DNA of 60,892 nt from Collinsella sp. (GTDB lineage: Bacteria > Actinomycetota > Coriobacteriia > Coriobacteriales > Coriobacteriaceae): positions 1 to 60,892 of the forward strand of contig DXLP01000012.1 in NCBI GenBank assembly GCA_019414645.1, in the 5' to 3' direction. Below the pieces are notes generated by a model. It saw nothing but the letters and a program-made list of their open reading frames with translations. It was not told the origin of the DNA and made no database searches. Below are positions 18,630-28,033 of this stretch, one piece after another. Each line of letters begins with the position of its first letter. Positions within the stretch are counted from its first letter, which is position 1. A program made the position numbers and the translations under genes.

Positions 18630-18754
18630 GCAGATATTTCGCACCTGGCTCTGATTCGGGGTGTTTCGGTCGACGCCAGTCGGTGCTAAGCTGATATTGG
18701 CTTTGGTCTTAAATTGCCGTTTTGTTGTTTAACATACGTTGGCGGGGAGGGCGT

Positions 18755-20104
18755 GTGGCTAAGAAATCTACGGCTATCGATGTAACGCAGGGTGTCATTT
18801 GGCAACAGCTGCTGTCGCTGTGCGTTCCCATCTTTTTTAGTTCGTTTTTTCAGCAGGCCTACACGCTTATCGGTACGTATATCGTTGGCCATTTTGGCGG
18901 CAAGCTCGCGCTGGGTGGCATTCAAGCCACGATGGTGCTCACCGAGTTCTGCATTGGCTTTTGCGTTGGCGTCGGCGCCGGCTGCGCGGTCATTACCGGT
19001 CAGTATTTTGGCCAGCACGATGATGAGCGACTGAGTCGTTCGGTCCATACAGCCATGACGCTCGCACTGGTGGGCGGTATCGTTTTCTCGATTCTTGGCA
19101 TAGTGTTCGTTTAGCCCATGCTGGTGCTTATGAACACGCCGCATGAACTATTGGCCGAGGGCGCGGCCTATGCTCGTTGCTATTTTGCCGCCATGGTTGC
19201 GGCGCTGCTGCTCAATATGGGAACGGCATTGCTGCGCGCCGTGGGCGACACACGCGGGCCTGCTGTGATTATCGCTTCCGGCTGCCTTGTTAATGCGGTG
19301 CTGGATGTCATCTTCGTTGCCGTGCTTCATATGGAGGCTCTGGGCTGCGGCATCGCGGTGGCGCTGACCATTTGCTCCAACGCCACGATGATCGTGTTGC
19401 GCATGTTGCGCGCTCCGGGTGCATGGCGTCTTTCGCTATCTAAGCTCGGCATCGATCGCGGTATTTGCAAGAGTATGATCTCGTGTGGTCTGCCACTCGG
19501 TTTTCAATCGGCTGCCTATTCGATCTCGAACGTGCTGATCCAGGTGTCGGTTAATTCGTTTGGCGCCGATGTCACGACTGCTTGGGGTCTATCTGGGCGC
19601 CTGGATGGCATTATCTGGATGGTGACCGAGGCGCTCGGCGTATCGATCACTACGTTCTCGGCGCAGAACTTTGGCGCGCGCAACTACGAGCGCATGCGCA
19701 AGGGCTACCATACGTCGCTCGTGCTGTCGTTTATGCTCATTGGTGGCCTGTCTGCCGTGCTGCTGGTGTTCTCGGGCCCGCTGTCGCGTTTGTTTGTCGA
19801 CGATGCTTCGATTTCGGCGTACACCACGACTATCCTCCATTTCATTGCGCCGTTCTATGCGATTTTCTCGATTATCGAGAACGCCTCGGGTTCCATCCGC
19901 GGCGCCGGCGTGAGTTTGCAGCCTATGATGCTCACCATCTTTGGCACCGTTGTCTTGAGGGTGATCTGGGTGTTTGCGATCATGCCCTTCGATCCGTCGC
20001 TCGAGCATCTACTGCTGGTTTACCCCGTAACCTGGCTCATCACCGCAACCATGTTCACCATCTACCACCACAGCGGCAACTGGCTAGGTCGCGCCACCGC
20101 CTAG
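18755..20104 (+). pseudogene. MATE-family multidrug/Na+ exporter, interrupted by in-frame TAG
   Basis: Read through, the frame encodes about 449 residues with twelve hydrophobic segments and MATE features (QQAYTLIGTYIVGHFGGKLAL, later FQSAAYSISNVLIQVSVN and ISTFSAQNFGARNYERM). MATE proteins export drugs or metabolites by H+ or Na+ antiport. A TAG at 19112-19114 splits it after residue 119, in the third-fourth helix region. The same frame resumes at once with CCC ATG, so nothing is shifted or missing. GTG at 18755 follows GGGGAGG. A real nonsense mutation, a sequencing error or a suppressed codon are all possible. A restart at ATG 19118 would make an incomplete transporter. Confidence 0.85.
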
Positions 20105-20127
20105 CTCATCCGTCAGATACCCCTGAT

Positions 20128-20196
20128 AAGTTGCGGTGAAATAGTTCCTGAAAAGCCCTTGCGGACCGTCAAACAAGTACTATTCCACCGCAACTT
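20128..20196. repeat. 69-bp inverted-repeat element, copy 1
   Basis: Arms beginning AAGTTGCGGTGAAATAG and ending CTATTCCACCGCAACTT (one mismatch over 17 bases) enclose a 35-base centre. A second element at 54390-54458 has the same arms and exactly the same length with a different centre. It lies between the MATE pseudogene and the minus-strand cobO pseudogene. Confidence 0.85.
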
Positions 20197-20233
20197 CCTT
20201 ATGAGCTGTAGGTGTTGGCGGAAAACGAATCAA

Positions 20234-20719
20234 TTAGTATTCGATGCCTTGGCGGGCTAGGAGGCCTTCGTCGAAGTAGTGTTTGATGGGACGTATTTCG
20301 GTGACTAAGTCCGCGAGGTCGGCCAACGGCAGCAGCCCGCGGCCGGTGAGCATGAGCTCTGTGGTGGTAGGCTTCAGTGCGATCAGCCCCTCCACATCCT
20401 TGCGCGTCACGAAACCTCGGCGCATGGCCTCGCCGAGTTCGTCCAAAATCAGAACATCGACCTGTGATATCTGCTCGTGTGCGAGCTCCAGAATCTGTGC
20501 CGCGCAGGCCTCGGGCGTGTCGCGGTCGGCCTGTACGATGCGCAGACCCAAACGGGGCGCCGCACCATGCTCGGCGCAGTGCAGTTTCTTGGCAAACTGC
20601 AGCATAAGCACGTCGAGTCCGTAGCCCGTCGCGCGCAAGGCGAGCCCCAGCGCAGCCGTCGTCTTGCCCTTGCCGTCGCCTGTATAGATTTGAACCTTGC
20701 CGACTTACAGTGATGCCAT
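20234..20719 (-). pseudogene. cobO: Cob(I)yrinic acid a,c-diamide adenosyltransferase, ochre at codon 5
   Basis: CobO/BtuR attaches the adenosyl group to cob(I)alamin precursors in coenzyme B12 synthesis or salvage. The frame encodes VQIYTGDGKGKTTAALGLAL (P-loop), LDVLMLQFAKK, VDVLILDELGEAM and the family C-terminal signature IRPIKHYFDEGLLARQGIEY. The natural start, ATG at 20719 with AAAGGA upstream, is followed by GCA TCA CTG and then TAA at 20707-20705 in the same frame as the P-loop. No usable start codon lies between that stop and the P-loop. The next TTG at 20638 would lose the ATP site. The gene looks freshly inactivated; otherwise complete. Confidence 0.82.
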
Positions 20720-20811
20720 CTCTGTCCTTTCGTGCCCGGCGTCGGTTTATCGCCGTCCGGGTTGGGTATTCTAGAAAGCATTATCAACCCCAGTAGATGG
20801 AGTTCAAGCAG

Positions 20812-22704
20812 ATGGAGATGGATGACAACAAGCGTAGACGGAATATGATCCTCTACGTGCTCATCGCCTTCGTCGTCTACCTCGTGCTCTCGACCGTTCT
20901 GTTCCCCAACATCGGTCACACGCAGCAGATTACGAAGACCGATTACTCGACGTTTGTCAAAGCGCTCGATAAGAAGAGTGTCGACAAGGTCGAGTACAAC
21001 ACGGACGATTACTCGATTTATTACACCAAGAAGGGCGAGGACGAGAACATCGCCTATAAGACGACCGGTGTGCCGAACGATGCGGGCTTTACCGATCGCG
21101 TGCTTGAGTCTGGCGCTTCGCTGGAGTCGGTCGTTCCCGATAAGAACTCGGGTTTGATGACCTACTACCTGCTCACACTCATTCTTCCCATGGCGATTTT
21201 CTTCCTCATCGGTTGGTGGCTCAACCGCCGCATGAAGAAGGCTATGGGCGATGACGGCCCGTCGATGAACTTTGGCGGCGGCGGTTTTGGCGGCGGCGGA
21301 CTGGGTAAGTCCGGCGCGCGCGTGATCGCCTCCAAGGACGTGGGCGTGACCTTTAAGGACGTCGCCGGCCAGGAAGAGGCCAAGGAGTCTCTCAAGGAGG
21401 TCGTCGACTTTCTGGAGAAGCCGCAGCGCTACGAGGAGATCGGCGCCAAGCTGCCGCGCGGTGCTCTCCTTGTTGGCCCTCCGGGTACCGGTAAGACCCT
21501 GCTTGCCAAGGCTGTTGCCGGCGAGGCCGGTGTTCCGTTCTTTAGCATTTCGGGCTCTGAGTTCGTTGAGATGTTTGTTGGTCGCGGCGCTGCAAAGGTT
21601 CGTGACCTGTTTAAGCAGGCCAAGGAAAAGGCCCCGTGTATCGTCTTTATCGATGAGATCGATACCATCGGTAAGAAGCGCGATGGCGGCGGCTTTAGCG
21701 GCAACGACGAGCGCGAGCAGACGCTCAATCAGTTGCTGACCGAGATGGATGGCTTCGATAACCACAAGGGTATCGTTGTCCTTGCCGCAACCAACCGTCC
21801 CGACAGTCTCGATCCCGCTCTACTGCGCCCCGGTCGTTTTGACCGCCGCATCCCCGTTGAGCTGCCCGATCTGACCGGCCGCAAGAACATCCTCGAGCTG
21901 CATGCCAAGAGCGTGAAGACCGAGCCGCCGATCGACCTGACCGCGATTGCCCGCGCCACGCCCGGTGCCTCGGGCGCCGACCTGGCCAATATCATCAACG
22001 AGGGCGCCCTGCGCGCCGTTCGCGAGGGTCGCAAGCGTGCAACCCAGGACGACTTCGAGGAGTCGGTGGAGGTCGTCATTGCCGGTCAACAGCGTAAGTC
22101 CACGGTGCTGTCCGACCACGAGAAGCAGGTCGTTTCTTATCACGAGATCGGCCATGCCATCGTCGCTGCCCGCCAGAAGGGCTCTGCGCCGGTCACGAAG
22201 ATCACCATCGTGCCGCGCACGAGCGGTGCTCTTGGTTATACCATGCAGGTCGAGGAGGACGAGCGCTTCCTGACGACGCGCCAGGAGGTCTTGGACAAGC
22301 TCGCTGTCTATTGCGGTGGCCGCGCAGCCGAGGAGCTCATCTTTGGTGAGATGACGACCGGCGCCGCCAACGATATCGAGCAGGCCACCAAGCTCGCCCG
22401 TAATATGGTGACGCGCTTTGGTATGTCCGACGAGTTTGGCATGATGGCGCTCGGTACCGTGCAGAACGCGTATCTCAATCAGGACACGTCGCTCACCTGC
22501 GCCCCCGGTACGGCCGAGCGCGTGGACGCGATTGTCGCCAAGCTGATCGAGGATGCGCACGACCGCGCTTTGCAGATTCTGAAGGAGAACAAGTTTAAGC
22601 TCCACGAGCTGGCTCGTTATCTGTATAAGAAGGAGACCATCACGGGCGAGGAGTTCATGAACCTCCTCACGCGCGAGAATCCGCTGATGCCCAAGCAACA
22701 GTAA
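20812..22704 (+). CDS. ftsH: ATP-dependent zinc metalloprotease FtsH
   Basis: FtsH is a membrane-anchored AAA+ protease that degrades misfolded membrane proteins and short-lived regulators. The 630-residue product has two transmembrane segments (about 13-30 and 123-142) around a small extracytoplasmic domain, Walker A GPPGTGKT at 222-229, Walker B VFIDEID, an SRH segment [10 protein letters not shown] and the zinc site HEIGH at 444-448. I prefer ATG at 20812, with GGAG nine bases upstream; ATGs at 20797 and 20818 are also in frame. A strong terminator follows. Confidence 0.95.
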   Translation: MEMDDNKRRRNMILYVLIAFVVYLVLSTVLFPNIGHTQQITKTDYSTFVKALDKKSVDKVEYNTDDYSIYYTKKGEDENIAYKTTGVPNDAGFTDRVLESGASLESVVPDKNSGLMTYYLLTLILPMAIFFLIGWWLNRRMKKAMGDDGPSMNFGGGGFGGGGLGKSGARVIASKDVGVTFKDVAGQEEAKESLKEVVDFLEKPQRYEEIGAKLPRGALLVGPPGTGKTLLAKAVAGEAGVPFFSISGSEFVEMFVGRGAAKVRDLFKQAKEKAPCIVFIDEIDTIGKKRDGGGFSGNDEREQTLNQLLTEMDGFDNHKGIVVLAATNRPDSLDPALLRPGRFDRRIPVELPDLTGRKNILELHAKSVKTEPPIDLTAIARATPGASGADLANIINEGALRAVREGRKRATQDDFEESVEVVIAGQQRKSTVLSDHEKQVVSYHEIGHAIVAARQKGSAPVTKITIVPRTSGALGYTMQVEEDERFLTTRQEVLDKLAVYCGGRAAEELIFGEMTTGAANDIEQATKLARNMVTRFGMSDEFGMMALGTVQNAYLNQDTSLTCAPGTAERVDAIVAKLIEDAHDRALQILKENKFKLHELARYLYKKETITGEEFMNLLTRENPLMPKQQ

Positions 22705-22731
22705 AGCCGCGGCCGAGCCAGTAAACGCCGA

Positions 22732-22768
22732 CGCCCCATTTGAGCAGCTTTCTCAAATGGGGCGTTTT
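22732..22768 (+). terminator. Intrinsic terminator of ftsH
   Basis: A perfect 13-bp stem (CGCCCCATTTGAG and its complement) with a seven-base loop is followed by TTTT. Confidence 0.9.
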
Positions 22769-22785
22769 GCTTGAGAGAGATGGAA

Positions 22786-23241
22786 ATGAAGATCGTGGTG
22801 AGCGCCTGCTTGATGGGCGAGAGCTGCAAGTATAACGGGCTCGACAACTACCATCGCGAGTTGGTCGAGACCTGCGAGCGTACAGGGACCGAGGTCCTCT
22901 TGGTGTGCCCTGAGGTCTTTGGGGGCCTGCCCACGCCGCGCAAGCCGTCCGAGATTGTGAACGGAGAGGTTCGTACCTGCGAGGGCATATCGGTCGATCG
23001 CGAATTTCGCCTGGGTGCCCAACGAGCGCTCGATATGTGCGAGCAGGCGGGCGGGCCGGAAGAGATCGCCGCGTGCATCCTGCAGGACCGTAGTCCCTCG
23101 TGCGGCGCGGGTCGCATCTACGACGGAACATTCAGCGGCACCCTTACGGCGGGCAACGGAGTCTTCGTTGATTTACTGCTCCGCCACGGTTATCGCGTGA
23201 TCCCGGCTAGCGAGTTCGACCCCAGCATGCTGGAGCAATAA
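22786..23241 (+). CDS. DUF523 family protein
   Basis: A 151-residue member of DUF523, a widespread small-protein family of unknown function. The conserved cysteine motifs are visible: SACLMGESCKYNG near 6-18, the CPEVFGGLPTPR block and a late DRSPSCGAG. These may bind a metal or Fe-S cluster, but that is inference. I start at ATG 22786, giving the family-typical MKIVVSACL; TTG 22771 and ATG 22780 are in frame but too close to the purine-rich stretch. It is transcribed separately from ftsH because a terminator intervenes. Confidence 0.82.
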   Translation: MKIVVSACLMGESCKYNGLDNYHRELVETCERTGTEVLLVCPEVFGGLPTPRKPSEIVNGEVRTCEGISVDREFRLGAQRALDMCEQAGGPEEIAACILQDRSPSCGAGRIYDGTFSGTLTAGNGVFVDLLLRHGYRVIPASEFDPSMLEQ

Positions 23242-23280
23242 AAAACCACCACAAAGGTGCTGCTCCCTTGTGGTGGTTTT
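23242..23280. terminator. Bidirectional terminator, DUF523 gene / glycerol dehydrogenase-like gene
   Basis: AAAACCACCACAA pairs with TTGTGGTGGTTTT across a 13-base centre. T-runs occur on both strands, and the genes converge here. The arm AACCACC(A/G)CAAAGG recurs in the terminator at 31033-31074. Confidence 0.85.
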
Positions 23281-23289
23281 GGCCTGGGT

Positions 23290-24372
23290 CTAGAGCGTGT
23301 GGCCGTAGGCGTTGGCGGCCTTGATGGCGGCGGCGAATTTTTCGTCGGTGAAGGACTCCGGGTTGCCTTGCTTCCACTCGTTGGTGGCGTGCGCGTGCTC
23401 GCACAGGGCAGGGATATCGGTCTCGGAAAGCCCGACCTGCTCAAGCGTTACGGGCAGCCCCATCTGCTTGTTAAAGGCGGCGTAGCGCTCAAGGTTCTCG
23501 GTATCGCCCGTATAGGCAAACAGCACGAGCACGCCCAGGCTCACGACCTCACCGTGCAGATAGGTTCCCTCGCGCGGAATGCTGCACGTCGCATTGTAGA
23601 ACGCGTGCGCCACGCTCGAGTTGTAGTAGTAATCGTTTTGGTTGGTCAGGTTCGAGACATAGCCCGTGTTGACCACGATGTCGAGCGCGATCTGCTTGAC
23701 GGCCTCGCTCGACAGATTCCGGCGCACGTCCTCAAGACCCTGGACGCCATAAGTAAACAGCGGCTCGGAGCAGGTGTGGGCGAGTGCCAGGCCAAGACCG
23801 GCGGTATGCTCCAAATTACCGGCGCTCGTGGCGTATTCGACCTCGGGCTGCTTGGACAGGGCATCGCCCACGCCGGCCCAGAAGTACTCCGCCGGAGCTT
23901 CGGCGATAATCTTGGGGTTGATGAAGATATGCGCAGGTCGGTTGGGGTACGAATATCCCTCGAGCGAGCCGTCGTCGTTGTACACGACGGCAATGGCGGT
24001 CGCGGCCGAGCAGTTGGAACAGATCGTCGGGACGGTGAAGACGATCTTCTTGAGCTCGATGGCTGCGGTCTTCACGGTGTCGAGTGCCTTGCCGCCGCCA
24101 CAGGCGATAAGCACGTCTGCCTGCTGGCAAGCGGGGGAGTTCACGACCTTGGCGATATTGGCGCGCGTGCTGTTGGTGCCGTAGACGCGCGTCTCCAGAA
24201 TCTCGACGTCGGTGCCTGCCAGCGCAGCCTCGATGCCCGGCAGCGCCGCAGCCAGGGCTCGCTTGCCACCGATGATCGCGACCTTCTTCGCGCCGTACTC
24301 GGCCAGCGCGCCGGGCAGCTCGTCAAAGCAATCCTCGCCAACGGTGTAGTCGCTCATTCCAATCGTGCGCAT
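23290..24372 (-). CDS. Iron-containing alcohol / glycerol dehydrogenase-like protein
   Basis: A 360-residue member of the group III metal-dependent alcohol dehydrogenase superfamily, closest in style to glycerol or glycerol-1-phosphate dehydrogenases. The NAD-binding part has VAIIGGKRAL and the glycine-rich DVLIACGGGKALDTVK. Metal ligands would include the Asp in WAGVGDALSK and the histidines in SVAHAFYN and YLHGEVVSLG. The substrate is not certain. Minus-strand GAAAGAAGG precedes the ATG at 24372; a longer reading from 24432 lacks a site. It diverges from the ileS T-box leader. Confidence 0.82.
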   Translation of the reverse strand: MRTIGMSDYTVGEDCFDELPGALAEYGAKKVAIIGGKRALAAALPGIEAALAGTDVEILETRVYGTNSTRANIAKVVNSPACQQADVLIACGGGKALDTVKTAAIELKKIVFTVPTICSNCSAATAIAVVYNDDGSLEGYSYPNRPAHIFINPKIIAEAPAEYFWAGVGDALSKQPEVEYATSAGNLEHTAGLGLALAHTCSEPLFTYGVQGLEDVRRNLSSEAVKQIALDIVVNTGYVSNLTNQNDYYYNSSVAHAFYNATCSIPREGTYLHGEVVSLGVLVLFAYTGDTENLERYAAFNKQMGLPVTLEQVGLSETDIPALCEHAHATNEWKQGNPESFTDEKFAAAIKAANAYGHTL

Positions 24373-24518
24373 AGCAACCTTCTTTCGTTCGATAAAGTGC
24401 TTACAGGTATTTTGCTCCAGGAGAAGGTCCACGGCCGCAAGAAATTTCGAACGTATAAAACCAGTGTTGAGGGTTTTTCGCTGGCGCGGAACGTGCTAGC
24501 ATACTCCGCATAAGCGTT

Positions 24519-24815
24519 GATGGGGACGAGTAGTCGGCCGTCCGCATGCTACAGAGAGCGGGGAGCGCTGAGAACCCGTGCATGCGACCGATGAAAATCA
24601 CCCCGGAGCTGCGGTCCCAACGGACGTGCCGCGCAGGTTCGTCTTAGTAGACATCGCCGAGATGGTCGTCGATACAGGCCAGCCGAGTAACGGATGCGAG
24701 CGCGCGAATACGCGGGCGAGGGCATCTAAGCTGGGTGGTTAAACGAAGAGCTTTTGCGGGCGTACAGTCCGTTTTGTGGCGCTTCGTCCCAGCTTGTAGG
24801 GACGGGCGCTTTTTT
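24519..24815 (+). promoter_or_regulatory. T-box riboswitch (isoleucine) controlling ileS
   Basis: The 485-base gap before ileS holds a T-box leader. Stem I landmarks are visible: GACGAGTAG, ACAGAGAGCGGGG and GCGCTGAGAACCC. The specifier loop region TGAAAATCACC offers the codon ATC at 24597-24599 (Ile). The T-box sequence CTGGGTGGTTAAACG at 24731-24745 contains TGGT, complementary to the ACCA end of an A-discriminator tRNA such as tRNA-Ile. The attenuator GCGCTTCGTCCC / GGGACGGGCGC with six T residues lies at 24779-24815. Uncharged tRNA-Ile should favour read-through. The T-box sequence departs from the usual GGTACCGCG core. Confidence 0.85.
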
Positions 24816-24858
24816 GGTGCCCAACGGGCGTGCGCGCCCACGACATGAAAGGGGTACC

Positions 24859-27660
24859 GTGGCAAACGAGTACAAGCAGACGATGAATCTGCCCAAGACC
24901 GGTTTTCCCATGCGTGCCGGTCTTTCCAAGTCCGAGCCCAAGCGACTCAAGGACTGGCAGGACAACAAGGTCTACGAGCAGGTTCTGAAGAAGAACGAGG
25001 GTCACAAGAAGTTCGTGCTGCACGACGGCCCTCCGTACGCCAACGGCCCGATCCACATCGGCCACGCCATGAACAAGATCTCCAAGGACATGATCAACCG
25101 TTACTGGATGATGCAGGGCTATGAGGTTCCCTATGTCCCCGGTTGGGACTGCCATGGCCAGCCGATCGAGCATAAGGTCGAGGAGAAGCTCGGCACCGAG
25201 AAGTTCAACCAGACCTCCACGGCTAAGATCCGCGAGCTTTGCAACAAGTTCGCTGTCGAGAACATCGAGCTGCAGAAGGCCGGCTTCCGTCGCCTGGGCG
25301 TGCTTGGCGACTGGGACAACCCCTACCTGACGCTCTATCACCAGCATGACGCTGCCGACATCGAGGTCTTCAAGGCCATGTTCGATAAGGGTATGATCTA
25401 TCGCGGTCACAAGCCCGTCCATTGGTGCAAGCACTGCCACACCGCACTCGCTGAGGCCGAGATCGAGTACTCTGACGAGACGAGCCCGTCCATCTTCGTG
25501 CGCTTTGAGATGACCTCCAAGCCCGCCGGCCTCGAGAACTTCGACGGCCCGGTTGACTTTATCATCTGGACGACCACGCCGTGGACCATCCCCTCCGACC
25601 AGGCCGTTTCTCTCAAGCCCGGCGCCGCCTACGTCGCCGTTGAGCACGACGGCCGCGCCGAGGTCATGCTCGAGGACCTGGCTCCCAAGTGCTGCGAGGA
25701 GTTTGGCTGGGAGTACACCCCGGTTGTGGTCGACGGCAAGCCCTATGTGGTTCCCGCCGAGACCTTCCATCACATTCACTATAAGCAGCCGATCTTTGAC
25801 GGTGTCGAGGGCGTGGCGCTGCTGGCCGATTACGTCGGTGTCGATGACGGTACCGGTATCGTCCACAACTCGCCCGGCCACGGCGTCGACGATTACTTTG
25901 CCTGCCTCAAGGAGGGCATCACCGACATCTGCATGCCGGTCGATGACGACGGCAAGTTCTATACCGGCGAGGAGTTTGGCACCGGTGGCCCCTTCAGCGG
26001 TATGGATACCGACGAGGCCAACCCGCACATCATCGAGTTCCTGCGCGAGCGCGGCACCCTGGTCCTCGAGAAGAAGATCACGCACAGCTATCCGCACTGC
26101 TGGCGCTGCAAGCACCCGGTGCTCTTCCGTGCTACCGACCAGTGGTTTGTCTCGATGGACAAGACCGGTTTGCGTGAGCAGGCTGGCAAGGAGGTCCGCG
26201 AGAACGTCAAGTGGTATCCGGCCCATGCCGCCAACCGCATTGGCGCCATGGTCGAGCAGCGTCCCGACTGGTGCATCAGCCGCCAGCGCAACTGGGGCGT
26301 GCCTATCCCCAGCTACACTTGCGCCGACTGCGGCGAGAAGGTCATGAACGACGCCACGCTCGACGCCGTCATCAAGCTCTTCCACGAGAAGGGCTCCGAC
26401 GCCTGGTTTACTGACGCTCCCGAGAGCTACCTGGGCGAGGCTTGCGTCTGCCCCAAGTGCGGCGGCCATCACCTCAAGGCCGATAAGGACATCCTCGATG
26501 TGTGGTGGGACTCCGGCGTTTCCTGGAAGGCCGTCTGCGAGTATCGCCCCGAGCTTGAGTACCCGGCGGACGTGTATCTCGAGGGATCCGACCAGCATCG
26601 CGGTTGGTTCCAGAGCTCGCTGCTCACTTCGGTGGGCGCCAACGGCCATGCTCCTTACAAGGCGGTCGTCTCGCAGGGCTTCACGCTCGATGGCCAGGGC
26701 CGCAAGATGTCCAAGTCGCTCGGCAACGTCATCGACCCCAATAAGGTCTGTGACGAGATGGGCGCCGACATCATCCGCCTGTGGGTTGCCTCCGTCGACA
26801 CCAGCTCCGACGTTTCCATCGACCACGAGATTCTCGCTCGTACGTCCGATGCCTACCGTCGTTTCCGCAACACGCTGCGCTTCCTGCTCTCCGAGCTCGA
26901 GGGTCAGTTTGAGCCCGAGACCGACGGCGTCGCCTTTGCCGACCTGCTGCCGCTCGACAAGCTCATGGTTGCCCGCCTGACTCAGGTTCAGGCCGAGGTC
27001 GACGACGCTTACTCTTGCTACGAGTTCCCGCGCGCTTACCGTGCGCTTTATGACTTCGTGGTTACCGAGCTTTCCAACGTGTACCTCGACGCCCTGAAGG
27101 ACCGTCTGTACTGCGATAAGCCCGGCTCGCTCGAGCGCCGCAGCGCCCAGACCGTGCTGGCCGAGCTCTTCTCGATGCTCATGCGCGACCTGCAGCCGAT
27201 CCTGTCCTACACGGTTGACGAGGCCATGGCATATGCGCCCGCTGGCTGCGTCGATCACCAGAAGTACGCCGCGCTGCTCGATTGGTACAAGTCGCCCATC
27301 ACGGTCGACGAGGCCAATGAGTTCGAGGGCGTGCTCGAGGCTTCGCTCGAGCTCCGTAGCGCCGTGACCAAGGCCCTTGAGGATGCCCGTTCTGCCGGCA
27401 CCTTCACCAAGAGCCAGCAGGTCCGCGTCAAGGCGGTCGTTCCCGCCGAGATGTACGCGCTGCTGACCGGTGATAAGGCCGTCGACCTGGCCGAGTTCTA
27501 CATCGTCTCCGATGTTGAGCTGACCCAGGGCGAGGAACTCTCCGTTGCCATTGAAGCTGCCGAGGGCGAGTGCTGCGACCGTTGCTGGAACTACCGCACC
27601 ACCGTTGGCGAGTACAACGGCCACGCGCATATCTGTAAGCGCTGCGCTGATGCGCTGTAG
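24859..27660 (+). CDS. ileS: Isoleucyl-tRNA synthetase
   Basis: A class Ia synthetase of 933 residues that charges tRNA-Ile. It has the HIGH motif at 66-69 (GPIHIGHAMNK), a CP1 editing domain with WTTTPWTIPSD near 236, KMSKS at 616-620 (GRKMSKSLGN) and a C-terminal zinc site built from CCDRC and CKRC. This is the shorter bacterial-type IleRS. The start is GTG at 24859 after AAAGGGG; the in-frame upstream codons fall in the T-box terminator region. The upstream T-box gives feedback by tRNA-Ile charging. Confidence 0.97.
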   Translation: MANEYKQTMNLPKTGFPMRAGLSKSEPKRLKDWQDNKVYEQVLKKNEGHKKFVLHDGPPYANGPIHIGHAMNKISKDMINRYWMMQGYEVPYVPGWDCHGQPIEHKVEEKLGTEKFNQTSTAKIRELCNKFAVENIELQKAGFRRLGVLGDWDNPYLTLYHQHDAADIEVFKAMFDKGMIYRGHKPVHWCKHCHTALAEAEIEYSDETSPSIFVRFEMTSKPAGLENFDGPVDFIIWTTTPWTIPSDQAVSLKPGAAYVAVEHDGRAEVMLEDLAPKCCEEFGWEYTPVVVDGKPYVVPAETFHHIHYKQPIFDGVEGVALLADYVGVDDGTGIVHNSPGHGVDDYFACLKEGITDICMPVDDDGKFYTGEEFGTGGPFSGMDTDEANPHIIEFLRERGTLVLEKKITHSYPHCWRCKHPVLFRATDQWFVSMDKTGLREQAGKEVRENVKWYPAHAANRIGAMVEQRPDWCISRQRNWGVPIPSYTCADCGEKVMNDATLDAVIKLFHEKGSDAWFTDAPESYLGEACVCPKCGGHHLKADKDILDVWWDSGVSWKAVCEYRPELEYPADVYLEGSDQHRGWFQSSLLTSVGANGHAPYKAVVSQGFTLDGQGRKMSKSLGNVIDPNKVCDEMGADIIRLWVASVDTSSDVSIDHEILARTSDAYRRFRNTLRFLLSELEGQFEPETDGVAFADLLPLDKLMVARLTQVQAEVDDAYSCYEFPRAYRALYDFVVTELSNVYLDALKDRLYCDKPGSLERRSAQTVLAELFSMLMRDLQPILSYTVDEAMAYAPAGCVDHQKYAALLDWYKSPITVDEANEFEGVLEASLELRSAVTKALEDARSAGTFTKSQQVRVKAVVPAEMYALLTGDKAVDLAEFYIVSDVELTQGEELSVAIEAAEGECCDRCWNYRTTVGEYNGHAHICKRCADAL

Positions 27661-27691
27661 GTTACGGCGTTCGTAGAACGCCGTAACCTAC
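27657..27691. repeat. Perfect 15-bp inverted repeat on the ileS stop codon
   Basis: The arms 27657-27671 and 27677-27691 are exact complements around CGTAG. The left arm includes the TAG stop of ileS. No T-run follows, so it is not a standard terminator. It may cap the mRNA 3' end or act with the nested structures downstream. Confidence 0.75.
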
Positions 27692-27698
27692 CGACGCT

Positions 27699-27802
27699 GC
27701 AAACGCCCCTAAGCGGCAATCTGACGTTCAATCGTCGGTCGCGTACCAAAGTACGCTTCCCTCCTCTTTCACGTCACCTTGCTCGCTTAGGGACGTTTTC
27801 GC
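27699..27802. repeat. 104-bp nested inverted repeat in the ileS-lspA gap
   Basis: Outer arms of about 29-32 bases (sharing CCCTAAGCG and TGACGT blocks) pair with a few bulges. The centre holds a second perfect hairpin, GCGTAC-CAAA-GTACGC at 27741-27756. There is no gene in 27661-28033; the rest is a 9-bp hairpin at 27851-27877 and a terminator. Confidence 0.7.
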
Positions 27803-27884
27803 TGTTGGTGACGATAACGCGGCGTTTCCATTGCTGGAGCAAGAGGCTTTCTTTCGACTTGCGCTTTTAGTCGAAAGCTATTAA

Positions 27885-27922
27885 GCGACATTCCGTTATT
27901 CGGAATGCCGCTTTCTTTTTTT
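27885..27922 (+). terminator. Intrinsic terminator downstream of ileS
   Basis: GCGACATTCCG and CGGAATGCCGC pair (one mismatch) around TTATT and run into a long T-rich tract. Confidence 0.88.
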
Positions 27923-28033
27923 GCTGGTTATTTATCTGGCGTTAGCGAATATGTCGTGCGCTCTGCGTGTGGCAATATAAGATGGTTAATTGCGTTAAAC
28001 GGAATTCGATTGTTCTGAGGGTAGGGGATTTCT

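Noticed and set aside
19112..20707. Programmed stop-codon recoding to explain both interrupted genes
   Set aside because: The two stops differ (TAG and TAA), and there is no selenocysteine-type hairpin or pyrrolysine context. Simple nonsense mutation or error is a simpler explanation.
24739..27630. Minus-strand open frame of about 963 codons opposite ileS
   Set aside because: It is the antisense shadow of a well supported IleRS gene; its Val/Leu/Gly/His-rich product has no known motifs.
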